This document shows positions 30,201 through 41,400 of a stretch of 43,575 nt of DNA, in pieces; within the stretch, counting starts at the first letter, position 1, and each line of letters opens with the position of its first letter. The notes beneath the pieces are model-generated. The model ran no database searches. It saw only the letters and a program-made list of their open reading frames with translations, and was not told where the DNA came from. A program made the translations under genes and the position numbers. The DNA is from Saccharothrix sp. NRRL B-16314 (GTDB lineage: Bacteria; Actinomycetota; Actinomycetes; Mycobacteriales; Pseudonocardiaceae): assembly GCF_000716595.1 (NCBI RefSeq), contig NZ_JNXC01000048.1:1-43575 (forward strand), given 5' to 3'.

Positions 30201-33200
30201 CGTCGACTGGACCGCGACCTTCCCCCCGGACGCCCGGCGGGTCGACCTGCCCACGTACGCCTTCGACCGGCAGCACTACTGGCTCGGCAACACCGATGCG
30301 GGCGGCGACGTCTCGACGGTCGGGCTCACCCCGACCGATCACCCGCTCGTCGGTGCGGTGTTCCCGCTCGCGGAGGGGGGCGCTGTCGCGCTCACCGGAC
30401 GCCTGGACACCCGCACCCACCCGTGGCTCGCGGACCACGTCGTCGCCGGGCACATCCTGTTCCCCGGCACGGGGTTCGTGGAACTCGCCATCCGGGGCGC
30501 GGACGAGGTCGGAGCCGGCGCGGTCGAGGAACTGACCCTCGTCGCCCCGCTCGTGATCCCCGCCGTCGGGGGAGTGGTCGTGCAGATCGTCGTCGACGCC
30601 CCGGACGAGGGTCGCCGCAGGTTCGCGATCTACTCCCGCCAAGCGGGCGCCCCGGCCGACCAGCCGTGGGCGCAGCACGCAGTCGGCTTCCTCTCGGCGG
30701 TGGTCCACCCCGCCGGTTTCGACCTCACCCGGTGGCCGCCGGCGGGTGAGCGGGTGGACGTCGGCGACGCCTACGCGGAATTCTCGGAACAGGGCTACGA
30801 CTACGGTCCGACGTTCCGAGGGCTGCGCGCGGTGTGGCGTGCGGACGGGGAGGTGTTCGCCGAGGTCGTCCTCCCGGAGGGCGTCGAGGCGGGCGGGTTC
30901 GGCCTCCACCCGGCTCTGCTGGACGCCGCGTTGCACGCGATCGACTACGGGCGGCTGATCGAGCCGGTGCCGAACGGCCTCCCGTTCACCTGGAACGGGG
31001 TGTCGCTGTTCGCGCAGGGCGCGACGTCGCTGCGGGTGAGGGTGACGACCGCCGGCGCCGACGCGGTGGCGGTCGAGGTCGCCGACGCCACCGGCGCCCC
31101 GGTGGCGTCGATCGGATCGTTGGTGATCCGGCCGATGAGGTCGCCGGTCGGCGCGGCCCGGGATTCGTTGTACCGCTTGGACTGGCGTGTCCTGCCGGAC
31201 GCGGCGACGGGCGGGTTCGTCGGCATCGAGGCGCTCACCGCCGCCGGCACGGAGTTCGTGACCGTCGCGGCGGATCCGAACGCGTCCACGCCGGACAACG
31301 CGCACCGGTTGGTCAAGGAGGTGCTCGGCCGCCTCCAGCGCTGGTCGGCCGACTCCCGGCTCGTCGTGGTCACCAGGGCGGCGGTGTCGGTCCGCGGTGA
31401 GGACGTCACCGATCTGGCTGCGGCCGCGGTGTGGGGACTGGTCCGCTCGGCGCAGTCCGAAGAGCCCGGCCGGTTCGTGCTCCTCGACGTCGACGAGCAC
31501 CCCCTGCCCCTCGCGGACGTCCTTGCCGCCGTGGAGTCCGGCGAGACGCAACTCGCGGTCCGCGCCGGCCGCGTGCACGTCCCGCGGATCGCACGTGCCG
31601 AGGCCGGTGAAGCGTGCCGACCGATGAAGCCGGACGGCACCGTGCTGATCACGGGTGGCACCGGTGTGCTCGGCGGCCTGGTCGCCCGGCACGTCGTCGC
31701 CCACCACGGCGTGCGACGGTTGATCCTCGTCAGCAGGCGCGGAGCGGACGCACCCGGTGCCGAGGAGCTTCGCGCCGAGCTGACCGGACTCGGCGCCGAG
31801 GTGACGGTCGCGGCCTGTGACGTGGCCGACCGGGAGATGCTCGCCCGAGTGCTCGACGAGGTTCCCGCCGAGCACCCGCTCACCGCCGTCGTGCACACGG
31901 CGGGCGTGCTCGACGACGGGGCGATCCCGTCGTTGACACCGGAGCGGGTGGACGCCGTGCTGCGGCCCAAGGTCGACGCCGCCTGGAACCTGCACGAGCT
32001 CACGGAAGGCGCGGACCTGGCCGCGTTCGTGCTGTACTCCTCCGCGACCGGGATCGTCGACGGCGCCGCGCAGGCGAACTACGCCGCCGCGAACGCGTTC
32101 CTCGACGGCTTGGCCGCCCATCGCAGGGCACACGGCCGTCCGGCGACGTCGCTGGCGTGGGGGTTCTGGTCCAAGCGCACTGGCCTGACCGAACACCTCA
32201 CCGACGCGGACATCGCCAAGATGGCGCGGTCGGGCGATCGGGGCCTGACCGTCGAGCAGGGACTGGCCCTGTTCGACGCCGCCCTCGGGGCCGACGACGC
32301 GCTGCTGCTCCCCGTGCTGCTCGACACGACCGCGTTGCGTGCTCGTGGTGCTGAGCTGCCGCCCGTGCTCCGAGGGGTGGCGCCGGTGGCTGTGCGCCGT
32401 GCCGCCACCGGCGGTGCCGGTCCGTCCGTTCTTCAGGGACAGCTGGCAGCTCTCACCGAGCACGATCGGGAACAGTTCCTGCTCGACCTCGTGCGCGGCC
32501 ACATCGCCTCGGTGCTCGGGCACGGTGGGACGGACCTGATCGAGCCTCGCCGTGCTCTGAAGGACCTCGGGTTCGACTCGCTCGCCGCGGTCGAACTGCG
32601 CAACCGGCTGAGCCGGGCGACCGGGCTCACGCTGCCCGCGACCCTGGTGTTCGACCACCCGACCGCGGTCGCGCTGGTCACCTCGCTGCTGGACAGGTTC
32701 TCCCCGTCGGCTGCCACTCCCGTGCCGCCGCCCCCGACCGTCGCGCGCGGCCACGACGACGATCCGGTGGTCATCGTCGGGATGAGCTGCCGGTATCCCG
32801 GCGGGGTCGGCTCGCCGGACGACCTGTGGGATCTGGTCGCCCGGGGCGTGGACGCGGTCTCGGGCTTCCCGCGTGACCGGGGTTGGGACGTCGACGGGGC
32901 CTACGACCCCGAGGTGGGCAAGTCGGGCAAGACCTACACGCGCGAGGGCGGCTTCCTAATAGACGCCTTGGACTTCGACGCCGAGTTCTTCGGCATCCCC
33001 CCGCGCGAGGCGCTGGCGATGGATCCCCAGCAGCGGGTGATGCTCGAGGTGTGCTGGGAGGCCGTCGAACGGGCCGGTATCGATCCCTTGTCCCTGCGCG
33101 GCAGCCAGACCGGCGTGTTCGCCGGGGTGATGTACCACGATCACGAGCTGCGGTTCACCGAGATCCCCGAGCGGGTCGCCGGCTACCTGGGCAACGGCAG

Positions 33201-36200
33201 CACGGCGGCCGTGCTGTCGGGTCGGGTCGCCTACGTGCTGGGACTGCACGGCCCGGTCTTGTCGGTGGACACGGCCTGCTCGTCGTCACTGGTGGCGCTG
33301 CACCTCGCGGCCCGTGCGCTGCGTTCGGGGGAGTGCTCGCTGGCCTTGGCGGGCGGCGTGACCGTGATGAACACCCTGGCCACGTTCATCGACTTCAGCC
33401 GGCAGCGCGGCCTGGCGCCCGACGGCCGGTGCAAGCCGTTCGCCGACGCCGCCGACGGCACCGGGTGGGCCGAGGGCGCGGGCGTGCTGGTGCTGGAGCG
33501 GCACTCCGACGCCGTGCGTCACGGGCACCCGGTCCTGGCCGTGCTGCGCGGATCGGCGGTCAACCACGACGGCGCGTCCAACGGACTCACCGCGCCCAGC
33601 GGCACGGCGCAGCAGCGCGTGCTCCGGCAGGCGCTCGCCGACGGCGGGTTGGCGCCGTCCGACGTGGACGCGGTGGAGGCGCACGGCACCGGCACCACCC
33701 TCGGCGACCCGATCGAGGCGCGGGCGCTGCTGGCCGTCTACGGTCGCGACCGGTCCGGCGCGAACCCGTTGTGGCTGGGTTCGGTGAAGTCGAACATCGG
33801 GCACACCCAGGCCGCTGCCGGCGTGGCCGGTGTGATCAAGATGGTGCAGGCGATGCGGCACGGATCACTGCCCGCCACCCTGCACGTTGATCGGCCTTCG
33901 CGACACGTGGACTGGTCCTCCGGCGCGGTGCGGCTGGTCACGGAGCCGGTGCCCTGGCCCGGGGTGGACCGGCCCCGGCGGGCAGCGGTGTCGTCCTTCG
34001 GCATCGGTGGCACCAACGCCCACGTGATCGTCGAGCAGGCGCCGCCCACACCGCCCGTCCCGCCGCCGAACGAGCTGGGACACCCGGTGCCGGTGCCGCT
34101 GTCGGCCAGGACCGCGGGCGCGCTGGCAGCACAGGCCCGGCGGCTCTGCGACCTGCTGGACCGCGAACCGGACCTCACACCGCTCGACCTCGGCGCATCC
34201 CTCGCCGACCGCACGCGGTTCGAGCACCGGGCGGTGTCGGTGGTCGGGGACCGCGCCGGACTGCGCACCGCGCTGGACGACCTGGCGCACCACCGGGAGA
34301 ACGTCGGAGTGGTGCGCGGCACGACCACGCCGGGCGGACTGGCGGTGCTGTTCCCGGGCCAAGGCGCGCAGCGGATCGGCATGGGCGCCGGGCTGGACGC
34401 GGCGTTCCCGGTGTTCCGCGACGCGCTGGACGAGGTGGCCGAGCACTTGGACGCCAGCCTCGAACGACCGCTGCGGGCAGTCCTGTCGGCCGAGCCCGGC
34501 TCGGCCGACGCCACCCTGCTGGACCGCACCGACTTCACCCAGGCCGCGTTGTTCGCGGTCGAGGTGGCGCTGTTCCGGCTGGTCGAGTCCTGGGACGTGC
34601 GGCCGGACCACGTCGCCGGGCACTCGGTGGGTGAATTGGCCGCCGCGCACGTGTCGGGCCTGTTGTCCCTGCCGCACGCGGCCGGCCTGGTGGCCCTTCG
34701 CGGCGAGCTGATGCGCCGACCCGGTTCGGCGGGGACCATGGTCGCGATCCAGGCCGCGGAGGCCGAGGTCGTCCCCCTGCTGGCCGGTTGTCCCGACGAG
34801 GTGTCGCTCGCGGCGGTGAACGGCCCGCTCGCGGTCGTGCTGTCGGGGACCGAGGAAGGGGTGTCCCGGATCGCCGACCACTTCGGCGCGATGGGGCGGC
34901 GGACCCGCCGGCTGCGCGTCGCGCAGGCGTTCCACTCCCCGCTGGTGGACCCGGTGTTGGCAGAACTGCGCGCGTTCGCCCGGACCCTTCCGCACGCCGA
35001 GCCCCGCACCGGCTTGGTCTCCGCCGTCACCGGCGCTCCGATCACACAGCCACCGCCGGACCCGGGGGAGCACTGGGCACGGCACGCCCGCGGCACCGTC
35101 CGGTTCCACGACTGCGTCCGCGCCTTGGCGGAGCTGGGTGTGGACACGTTCCTCGAACTGGGGCCGGGAAGTGCGCTGTCCGCCGCCGGACCCGAGTGCC
35201 TGCCGGACACCGACGCGCTGTTCGTCCCCGCGATGGGCGGTCGCCGCGCTGAACCCGACGAGCTGATCACCGCACTGGCCCGGCTGCACACCCGCGGCGT
35301 CGAGGTGTCCTGGCGGCGATTGCCCGCCGGCCGCGGTGCCCGCCGCGTCGACCTGCCGACCTATCCCTTCCAGCGGCGGCGCTACTGGCTCGACGCCGAC
35401 ACCGGTGGCGCCGACCCGACCGCTCTCGGTCAGACCCCGGCGGCGCACCCGCTGCTGGGGGCGGTGCTGCGGGCGGCCGTCGGCGACCGGGTCGTGGCGA
35501 CCGGCCGGATCTCCGCCGCCACCCACTCCTGGCTGGCCGATCACGTCGTGTCCGGTGTGGCCATGCTGCCCGGCACGGCGGTGGTCGAGCTGGCGTTGCG
35601 GGCCGGGGCCGAGTTCGGCTGCCCGACGCTGCGCGAGCTGGCGCTGCACCGCCCGGTCGTCCTGCCCGACCGCGGTGCGCTGGCCGTCCAGGTCACCGTG
35701 GACGCCCCGGACGACACCGGTCACCGCGCGGTCGCCGTGCACTCGAGGCCGCAGGACGCGCCCGCAGACGCGCCGTGGACGCACCACGCCGGCGGGGTGC
35801 TGTCCGCTGATCGCCCGTCGGTCGCGGTGCCGGCGGAATCCTGGCCGCCGCCCGGCGCGTCCCCCGTGGACACGACCGGTCGCTACGCGGAGCTGGCGGC
35901 GCGCGGGTACGACTACGGGCCGGTGTTCCGCGGGCTGCGCGCGGCCTGGCGGCGCGGAGACGAGCTGTTCGCCGAGGTGGCCCTGCCGGAGGGGGCGGAC
36001 ACCTCCGGGTTCGGCCTGCACCCGGCGTTGTTCGACGCGGCGCTGCACGTCCTCGGCCTCGGTGACGGTCCACGTGATCCGAGTGGCACCGGCGGCCCCG
36101 ACGTTCCCTTCCTGTGGACCGGCGTGACGCGACACGCGGTCGGCGCCACCGCGCTGCGGGTCCGGATCAAGCCGGTCGACCACGACCGGGTGCGGCTGGT

Positions 36201-38211
36201 CGCGACCGACCCGGCGGGGCAGCCGGTCGTCTCGGTGGCCGGACTGGTGTCCCGCCCGCTGGCGGTCGACCGGCACGTCGCCGTCAACGGGTTGTTCCGG
36301 ATCCGGTGGACCGAGGTCGACACCCCACTCCGGAGCGCCCGCGTGGTGGTCTTGGGCGAGCCCGTGTTCGGCTCTGCGATCCCGGCCTGCCGCACCCTCG
36401 CCGCCGTCGACGGCGTGACGCCGCCCCCGGACGCCGTGCTGGTACCGCTCGCCCCGCCGGCCGGTGACGTCCCCGAGGCGCTGCGCACGACGATCGTCGA
36501 AGTGCTGGCGGTGATCCGCGAGTGGCCGGCCGTCGACCGCATGCCCGGCCGCAGGCTCGTGTTCGTCACCTCCGGCGCCGTCGCGGTCGCCGAGGGGGAC
36601 GGTGTGACCGATCTCGTCGGCGCGGCGGTGCGCGGTCTGGTGCGCGCGGCGGAGGACGAGCACCCCGGCCGCTTCGCGCTGCTGGACCTGCCCGACTTCT
36701 CAGGTGACGCGGTGCCATGGGCGGCGGCGGTCGACGAGCCCGAGGTGGTGGTGCGCGACGGCAGGGCGCGGGTGCCCCGGTTGGTCAGGGTCGCCGGTGG
36801 CGGCGCGGGGCCGGGCGGGCCGGCCTTCGGCGACGGCGCCGTGCTGGTGACCGGCGCCACGGGTCTGCTCGGTCGCGCGGTCGTACGCCACCTGGTGACC
36901 GCTCACGGCGTTCGGGACCTGGTCCTGCCGGGGCGACGCGGTGCCGCCGCGCCCGGCTTCGCCGAGCTGGTCGCGGAGCTGACCGCGGCTGGAGCACGGG
37001 TCGAGGCACCGGTCTGCGACGTGTCCGACCGCGCCGCGCTGACCGAGGTGCTGTCGGTGTTCTCCGGACCGGGTGTACCCGGTGCCCGCAGGCTGACCGC
37101 TGTTGTGCACGCCGCCGGGGTCGTGGCCGACGGTGTGGTGGACGCGCTGACCCCCGAGCAGGTGGACGCCGTGCTCGCGCCCAAGGCCGACGCCGCCTGG
37201 CACCTGCACGAGCTGTCCGCCGGGCACGACCTGTCCGCGTTCCTGCTGTTCTCCTCGGTGGCTGGCACGGTCGGCGGGGCCGGGCAGGGCAACTACGCCG
37301 CCGCCAACGCCTTCCTGGACGCCCTGGCCGCACATCGGCGCGGGCTGGGCCTGCCCGCCCTGTCGGTGGCCTGGGGTCCGTGGGCGGCCACCGCGGACGC
37401 GGCCGGGATGGCTGGTCGGCTGGCCGGCGCCGAGGCCGCCCGCGTGCGGCGTTCGGGGTTCGCCGACATCACCGCGGCCACGGGCCTGGCCCTGCTGGAC
37501 GCAGCCCTGTGCGAGTCCGACGCCGTGCGGGTGGCGGCCCCGTTGGACAACGCCGCGCCGCCTGCCCCGGGCGTCGCGGTCCCCGCCCCGCTGCGTGACC
37601 TGGTCCGCCCACCGGTCCGGCCGGCGGCCGGCGAAGCCGTGCCCCCGACCGCACCCGACGACCCGGCCGCGCACCTCGCCGCGATGACCCCGGCGGAACG
37701 CGACCGCCACCTGCTCGACTTGGTGCGCACGCACGTCGCCGACGTGCTCGGGCACGATGGCGTCGACGCGGTCGGACCCGAGCGCGGGTTCACCGAGCTG
37801 GGGGTGGACTCGCTCGCGGCGCTGGAACTGCGCAACCGGCTCGGCGCGGCCACCGGTCAGCGGCTGCCCGCCACCCTGGTCTTCGACTTCCCCACGCCCG
37901 TCGCCGTCGTCCACCACCTGGTGGCCGAGATCGGTGATCCGCCCGCCGCGGCGCGGGCGTGGGAGAAGGCTCTGGCCGAACTGGAGTCCGCGCTGGCCTC
38001 GGCCCACCCGGTGGAGCCGGACGGCCGGGTGGCGTTGGCGGCGCGTTTGACAGCGCTGTTGTCCGCCGCCGACCCGGCCCGCGCGGAGCCGACCGCCCCG
38101 GATCTCGCCACCGCGACGACCGACGAACTGCTCGACCTCCTCGACCGGGAGTTGAACGTTCCGGTCGAGGACCGACCCACCACCCCGTCGGACTCCGCCC
38201 GGGGGATCTGA
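27289..38211 (+). CDS. Type I PKS: ACP, then two KS-AT-DH-KR-ACP modules
   Basis: A 3640-residue protein. Loading ACP (Ser58). Module 1: KS about 118-540 (Cys289, His424, His462); AT from about 655 (Ser747 in GHSQGE, YASH 849-852, predicting methylmalonyl-CoA); DH (His1050 in [10 protein letters not shown], Asp1212); KR (TGGTGVLGG from 1455, Leu-Asp-Asp at 1541-1543 for B-type, Ser1585, Tyr1598); ACP Ser1764. Module 2: KS from about 1825 (Cys1997, His2132, His2172); AT (Ser2446 in GHSVGE, QAFH 2546-2549, malonyl-like); DH (His2752, Asp2916); KR (TGATGLLG 3188-3195, Val-Ala-Asp 3279-3281, Tyr3336); ACP Ser3508. The last 80 residues form a docking tail ending ...[14 protein letters not shown]. 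There is no loading AT or KSQ, so the starter comes in trans. Start ATG 27289, GGAG seven bases upstream. All reductive sites look intact, so both modules should give alkenes, the first alpha-methylated. Confidence 0.95.
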   Translation: MDDAVGGARRGPGRNVAREGDLLAVVREHAVAALRAADLDVPADLPADRSFRDLGFDSLASLDLQARLVEATGVALPATAVFDHPTPGDLARRLGAELRGTGDESVEERRSTPADSDPIAVVGIGCRYPGGVASAEDLWRLVDAGRHVISGFPTDRGWDLDGLFDSDPGKPGKSYVRAAGFLTDAARFDADFFGIAPREAQAMDPQQRQLLETSWEAFERAGIDPTTLRGSATGVFVGAEPQEYGPRLHAAEDGLDGYLMTGNALSVAAGRVAYVYGLHGPTFTVDTACSGSLVAIHLAMRSLRAGECALALAGGVAVLGGPGTFTAYSRQRALAPDGRCKAFAAAADGTGFAEGVGLLVLERLSDAQRNGHEVLAVLRGSAINQDGASNGLTAPSGIAQRMVIRTALADAGLRASEVDVVEAHGTGTTLGDRIEAHALLATYGQDRDVPLELGSVKSNIGHTQAAAGVAGVIKMIMAMRYRVLPKTLFVDEPSPQVDWSTGAVRLLTEATAWESDRPRRAGVSSFGVSGTNAHVIVEQPPAEHAPVRQSLTEGPVVRSGPAGHVPVDRAPVLRERPGSAIPWVISAKSQAALRGQAERLSAFADGRDSVDIGFSLASTRAVFDRRAVVIGRDLAELRAGLAGIEPGGPPGAPGRLALVFPGQGSQWARMGAQLAEESPVFAARLTECAAALEPLVDWSLLDVLRDPDGSLLDRVDVVQPASFAVMVSLAALWSSVGVKPDAVVGHSQGEIAAAVVSGALSLEDGARVVALRSGAIARSLAGAGGMVSVRLPVAEVESRLPAGASIAAVNGPGWVVVSGDPAGLDTLFEELSGEAGAEGARVRRIAVDYASHSAQVEQLREELLEALAPITPQVPEIPFFSTVTGGWLESAATDAEYWYRNLRQRVLFADAVEALSAQGFTAFVESSTHPVTTPAIAETADAVVVGTLRRDDGGLDRFLRSAGELWAGGVDVDWTATFPPDARRVDLPTYAFDRQHYWLGNTDAGGDVSTVGLTPTDHPLVGAVFPLAEGGAVALTGRLDTRTHPWLADHVVAGHILFPGTGFVELAIRGADEVGAGAVEELTLVAPLVIPAVGGVVVQIVVDAPDEGRRRFAIYSRQAGAPADQPWAQHAVGFLSAVVHPAGFDLTRWPPAGERVDVGDAYAEFSEQGYDYGPTFRGLRAVWRADGEVFAEVVLPEGVEAGGFGLHPALLDAALHAIDYGRLIEPVPNGLPFTWNGVSLFAQGATSLRVRVTTAGADAVAVEVADATGAPVASIGSLVIRPMRSPVGAARDSLYRLDWRVLPDAATGGFVGIEALTAAGTEFVTVAADPNASTPDNAHRLVKEVLGRLQRWSADSRLVVVTRAAVSVRGEDVTDLAAAAVWGLVRSAQSEEPGRFVLLDVDEHPLPLADVLAAVESGETQLAVRAGRVHVPRIARAEAGEACRPMKPDGTVLITGGTGVLGGLVARHVVAHHGVRRLILVSRRGADAPGAEELRAELTGLGAEVTVAACDVADREMLARVLDEVPAEHPLTAVVHTAGVLDDGAIPSLTPERVDAVLRPKVDAAWNLHELTEGADLAAFVLYSSATGIVDGAAQANYAAANAFLDGLAAHRRAHGRPATSLAWGFWSKRTGLTEHLTDADIAKMARSGDRGLTVEQGLALFDAALGADDALLLPVLLDTTALRARGAELPPVLRGVAPVAVRRAATGGAGPSVLQGQLAALTEHDREQFLLDLVRGHIASVLGHGGTDLIEPRRALKDLGFDSLAAVELRNRLSRATGLTLPATLVFDHPTAVALVTSLLDRFSPSAATPVPPPPTVARGHDDDPVVIVGMSCRYPGGVGSPDDLWDLVARGVDAVSGFPRDRGWDVDGAYDPEVGKSGKTYTREGGFLIDALDFDAEFFGIPPREALAMDPQQRVMLEVCWEAVERAGIDPLSLRGSQTGVFAGVMYHDHELRFTEIPERVAGYLGNGSTAAVLSGRVAYVLGLHGPVLSVDTACSSSLVALHLAARALRSGECSLALAGGVTVMNTLATFIDFSRQRGLAPDGRCKPFADAADGTGWAEGAGVLVLERHSDAVRHGHPVLAVLRGSAVNHDGASNGLTAPSGTAQQRVLRQALADGGLAPSDVDAVEAHGTGTTLGDPIEARALLAVYGRDRSGANPLWLGSVKSNIGHTQAAAGVAGVIKMVQAMRHGSLPATLHVDRPSRHVDWSSGAVRLVTEPVPWPGVDRPRRAAVSSFGIGGTNAHVIVEQAPPTPPVPPPNELGHPVPVPLSARTAGALAAQARRLCDLLDREPDLTPLDLGASLADRTRFEHRAVSVVGDRAGLRTALDDLAHHRENVGVVRGTTTPGGLAVLFPGQGAQRIGMGAGLDAAFPVFRDALDEVAEHLDASLERPLRAVLSAEPGSADATLLDRTDFTQAALFAVEVALFRLVESWDVRPDHVAGHSVGELAAAHVSGLLSLPHAAGLVALRGELMRRPGSAGTMVAIQAAEAEVVPLLAGCPDEVSLAAVNGPLAVVLSGTEEGVSRIADHFGAMGRRTRRLRVAQAFHSPLVDPVLAELRAFARTLPHAEPRTGLVSAVTGAPITQPPPDPGEHWARHARGTVRFHDCVRALAELGVDTFLELGPGSALSAAGPECLPDTDALFVPAMGGRRAEPDELITALARLHTRGVEVSWRRLPAGRGARRVDLPTYPFQRRRYWLDADTGGADPTALGQTPAAHPLLGAVLRAAVGDRVVATGRISAATHSWLADHVVSGVAMLPGTAVVELALRAGAEFGCPTLRELALHRPVVLPDRGALAVQVTVDAPDDTGHRAVAVHSRPQDAPADAPWTHHAGGVLSADRPSVAVPAESWPPPGASPVDTTGRYAELAARGYDYGPVFRGLRAAWRRGDELFAEVALPEGADTSGFGLHPALFDAALHVLGLGDGPRDPSGTGGPDVPFLWTGVTRHAVGATALRVRIKPVDHDRVRLVATDPAGQPVVSVAGLVSRPLAVDRHVAVNGLFRIRWTEVDTPLRSARVVVLGEPVFGSAIPACRTLAAVDGVTPPPDAVLVPLAPPAGDVPEALRTTIVEVLAVIREWPAVDRMPGRRLVFVTSGAVAVAEGDGVTDLVGAAVRGLVRAAEDEHPGRFALLDLPDFSGDAVPWAAAVDEPEVVVRDGRARVPRLVRVAGGGAGPGGPAFGDGAVLVTGATGLLGRAVVRHLVTAHGVRDLVLPGRRGAAAPGFAELVAELTAAGARVEAPVCDVSDRAALTEVLSVFSGPGVPGARRLTAVVHAAGVVADGVVDALTPEQVDAVLAPKADAAWHLHELSAGHDLSAFLLFSSVAGTVGGAGQGNYAAANAFLDALAAHRRGLGLPALSVAWGPWAATADAAGMAGRLAGAEAARVRRSGFADITAATGLALLDAALCESDAVRVAAPLDNAAPPAPGVAVPAPLRDLVRPPVRPAAGEAVPPTAPDDPAAHLAAMTPAERDRHLLDLVRTHVADVLGHDGVDAVGPERGFTELGVDSLAALELRNRLGAATGQRLPATLVFDFPTPVAVVHHLVAEIGDPPAAARAWEKALAELESALASAHPVEPDGRVALAARLTALLSAADPARAEPTAPDLATATTDELLDLLDRELNVPVEDRPTTPSDSARGI

Positions 38212-38431
38212 ATGACCGCGTCGAGCCGCAGCGGTGGCCGCCTGTGGCGAGACGGGCGTGGACGTTCCGGTCGTATCGCGGCAGTGCCCGGCGGACAGGT
38301 CCGAGCGCGTCCGGGACGACGAGGCGGCCATTCCTCCGGAGCCACCGCGGCGAGCACCCGACGAGCCACACCCCATCGCCCTGGGCATCCGGGGCGCGAA
38401 CCCCGGACAACATCGACGTGAGGGAGCACCC
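38212..38431. other. Spacer between PKS genes
   Basis: 220 bp, long for a gap inside a PKS operon. An open frame of 69 codons begins at ATG 38212, one base after the PKS stop, and ends at 38421. It is Arg/Gly-rich, lacks a ribosome site and resembles nothing I know, so I do not call it a gene. No hairpin strong enough to end transcription stands out. Confidence 0.5.
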
Positions 38432-41400
38432 ATGACGGAGGAGGACCGTCTCGTCGGCTACCTGCGACGTCTCACGGAGGAACTGCGCGCGGCGCGGACC
38501 AGCCTGCGCGAGGCGGAGGAACGGGCCGCCGAACCCATCGCGGTGGTCGGCATGAGTTGCCGCTACCCCGGCGGCGTGCACACCCCCGAGCAGTTGTGGG
38601 ACCTGGTGGTCGGGGGCGTGGACGCGGTGTCCGACTTCCCCCGTGACCGGGGGTGGGAGGTGGAGGGACTCGGAGGGTTCCTCCACGACGCGGCCGAGTT
38701 CGACCCCGACCTGTTCGGCATCTCGCCGCGCGAGGCACTGGCCATGGACCCGCAGCAGCGACTGGTGCTGGAAACGGCCTGGGAGGCGTTCGAGCGGGCC
38801 GGTGTGGACCCGAGGTCGTTGCGCGGCACCAGGACCGGGGTGTTCGCCGGGGTGATGTACCGCGATTACGGCGCGCGCGTCCGGGACGCGCCGATGGACG
38901 TGGACCGCTACCTGGGCAACGGCAACGCCGGCAGTGTGCTGTCCGGGCGGGTGGCCTACGCGTTCGGCCTGGAAGGGCCGGCGGTGTCGGTGGACACGGC
39001 GTGCTCGTCGTCGTTGGTGGCTGTGCACTGGGCGGCGGCTGCGCTGCGCCAGGGCGACTGCGACCGTGCGCTCGCCGGTGGCGTCACGGTGATGTCGACC
39101 CCGGAGACCTTCGTGGACTTCCAGCGCCAAGGTGCTCTCGCGGCGGACGGCCGGTGCAAGCCGTTCTCCGCCCGCGCCGATGGTGTCGGCTGGGCCGAGG
39201 GCGCCGGGTTCCTGCTGCTGCAGCGGCTGTCCGACGCCCGACGCGACGGGCACGAGGTGCTGGCCGTCATCCGCTCGACCGCGGTCAACTCCGACGGTGC
39301 CAGCAGCGGGCTCACCACGCCCAACGGACCCGCCCAGCAGCGGGTCATCCGACTGGCCCTGGACCGGGCGGGGCTGGCCCCGGCCGAGGTGGACGCCGTG
39401 GAGGCGCACGGCACCGGCACCGTGTTGGGCGATCCCGTCGAGGCAGGCGCGCTGTTCGCCGCGTACGGCGCCGACCGGCCGGGTGACCGGCCGCTGTGGC
39501 TGGGTTCGGTGAAGTCGAACATCGGGCACACCCAGGCGGCGGCGGGCGTGGCCGGGATCATCAAGATGGTGCTGGCGATGCGGCACGGCGTGCTGCCGGC
39601 GACGCTGCACGCCGACACCCGGTCCCCGCACGTCGACTGGTCGGGCGGTTCGGTCCGGCTGCTGACCGGGCCGGTGCCGTGGCCGGACACCGGAAGGCCG
39701 CGCCGGGCCGGGATCTCCGCGTTCGGGCTCAGCGGCACCAACGCGCACGTGATCCTGGAACAGGCCCCGGTCGCCGAGCCCGTCCCGGTGCGGACCGCCG
39801 CCACCGCCGTGACGCTGCCCTTCGTCCTCTCCGGCACGGACGACAACGCGGTGCGCGCCCAAGCCGAACGGCTGACCGACCACCTCGCCGGACACCCGCA
39901 AACCGACAACCCGGCACTCGCCGACATCGCCTGCTCCCTGGCGACCACGCGCGCCCTCCTCGCGCACCGCGCGGTGGTGCTCGCCGCCGACCGCTCGTCC
40001 TTGGCCGCCGGCCTGCGTGCCGTGGCCTGCGGCGCGGAAGCACCCGATGTGGTGCGCGGCACCAGCGTCGCCGACGAGCACCCCGTGTTCGTCTTCCCCG
40101 GCCAGGGGACGCAGTGGGAGGGCATGGCCGCGGCCATGCTGGGCGGCGACCCGGTGTTCGAGGAGTCCCTGCGCGCCTGCGACCGCGCGCTCGCGCCGTT
40201 CCAGGACTGGTCGGTGCTCGACGTGCTGCGCTCCGAGGGCTCGGCGCTCACCCGGGTGGACGTGGTGCAGCCCTTGCTGTGGGCGGTGATGGTCGCGCTG
40301 GCCGAGCGCTGGCAGTGCTGCGGCGTGCGGCCGGCCGCCGTGGTGGGGCACTCGCAGGGCGAGATCGCCGCGGCGTGCGTCGCCGGGGCGCTCACCCTGG
40401 CCGACGGCGCATCGGTGGTGGCGCTGCGCGCCAAGGCCGTCGCCGAGCGCCTCTCCGGCCGGGGGGATGGGCTGCTGTCGGTGGCCATGTCGCCCGAACG
40501 CGCCCGGCGGCGCATCGCCGGCGGGATCACCGTGGCCGCCGTCAACAGCCCGGACTCGACGGTGCTGGCCGGACCGGGGCCGGACCTCGACGCGCTGCTG
40601 TCCGACCTGACCGCCGAAGGCGTGCGCGCCCGACGCCTCCCGGTGGACTACGCCTCGCACTCGCCCGCCGTGCGAGCCGTCCGGGAGCGGCTGACTGCCG
40701 ACCTGGCCCGGATCGCGCCGTCGCCGACCCGGACGCCGTTCTGCTCCACGGTGACGGGGCAGCCGATCGGCGGCGAGGAGCTGGACGCCCGCTACTGGTA
40801 CGACAACCTGCGCAGGCCGGTGGACTTCGACCCTGCCGTCCGCGCCCTGCTCGCCCGAGGGCACCGGACCTTCCTGGAGATCGGCCCCCACCCCGTGCTC
40901 ACCCCGGACATCGTGCGCATCGCCGACGACGTGGGCGTCACCGTGCGCACGGTGACGTCGCTGCGCCGCGGAGAAGGCGGCCCCGACCGTTTCACCGCAG
41001 CCCTGGCCGAGGCCCACGCGAGCGGCGTCCCGGTGGACTGGTCCCGCGTGTTCGCCCCGCTCGGCGCGCGGAAGGTCGCCCTGCCCACCTACCCGTTCCA
41101 GCGCAGGCGGTTCTGGCTGGACGCCTCGATCGGCGCACCGGACGTGCGCGCCGCCGGCCTGGAGGAGACCGCGCACCCACTGCTCGGCGCGGCGACCCCG
41201 GTGGCGGGGACCGGACGCGTCGTGCTGACCGGGCGGCTTTCGACGATCGCGTACCCGTGGTTGGCGGACCACAGGGTGCGCGGCGAGACGGTGTTCCCCG
41301 CGACGGGGTTCCTCGAACTGGCCGTGCGTGCCGGGGACCGGGTGGGGTGCGCCTCCGTGGCCGAGCTCGTGCTCACGCGACCCCTCGTGCTGCCCGCCGG

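Noticed and set aside
28768..32754. Minus-strand open frame of 1328 codons opposite the first PKS
   Set aside because: It is an antisense shadow of PKS codons in GC-rich DNA. Its translation is rich in Arg, Gly and His with no family motif, and the plus strand has clear KS, AT, DH and KR domains.
38212..38421. 69-codon frame right after the first PKS stop
   Set aside because: No ribosome-binding site; Arg/Gly-rich composition; overlaps frames open by chance. Kept only as a remark on the spacer.
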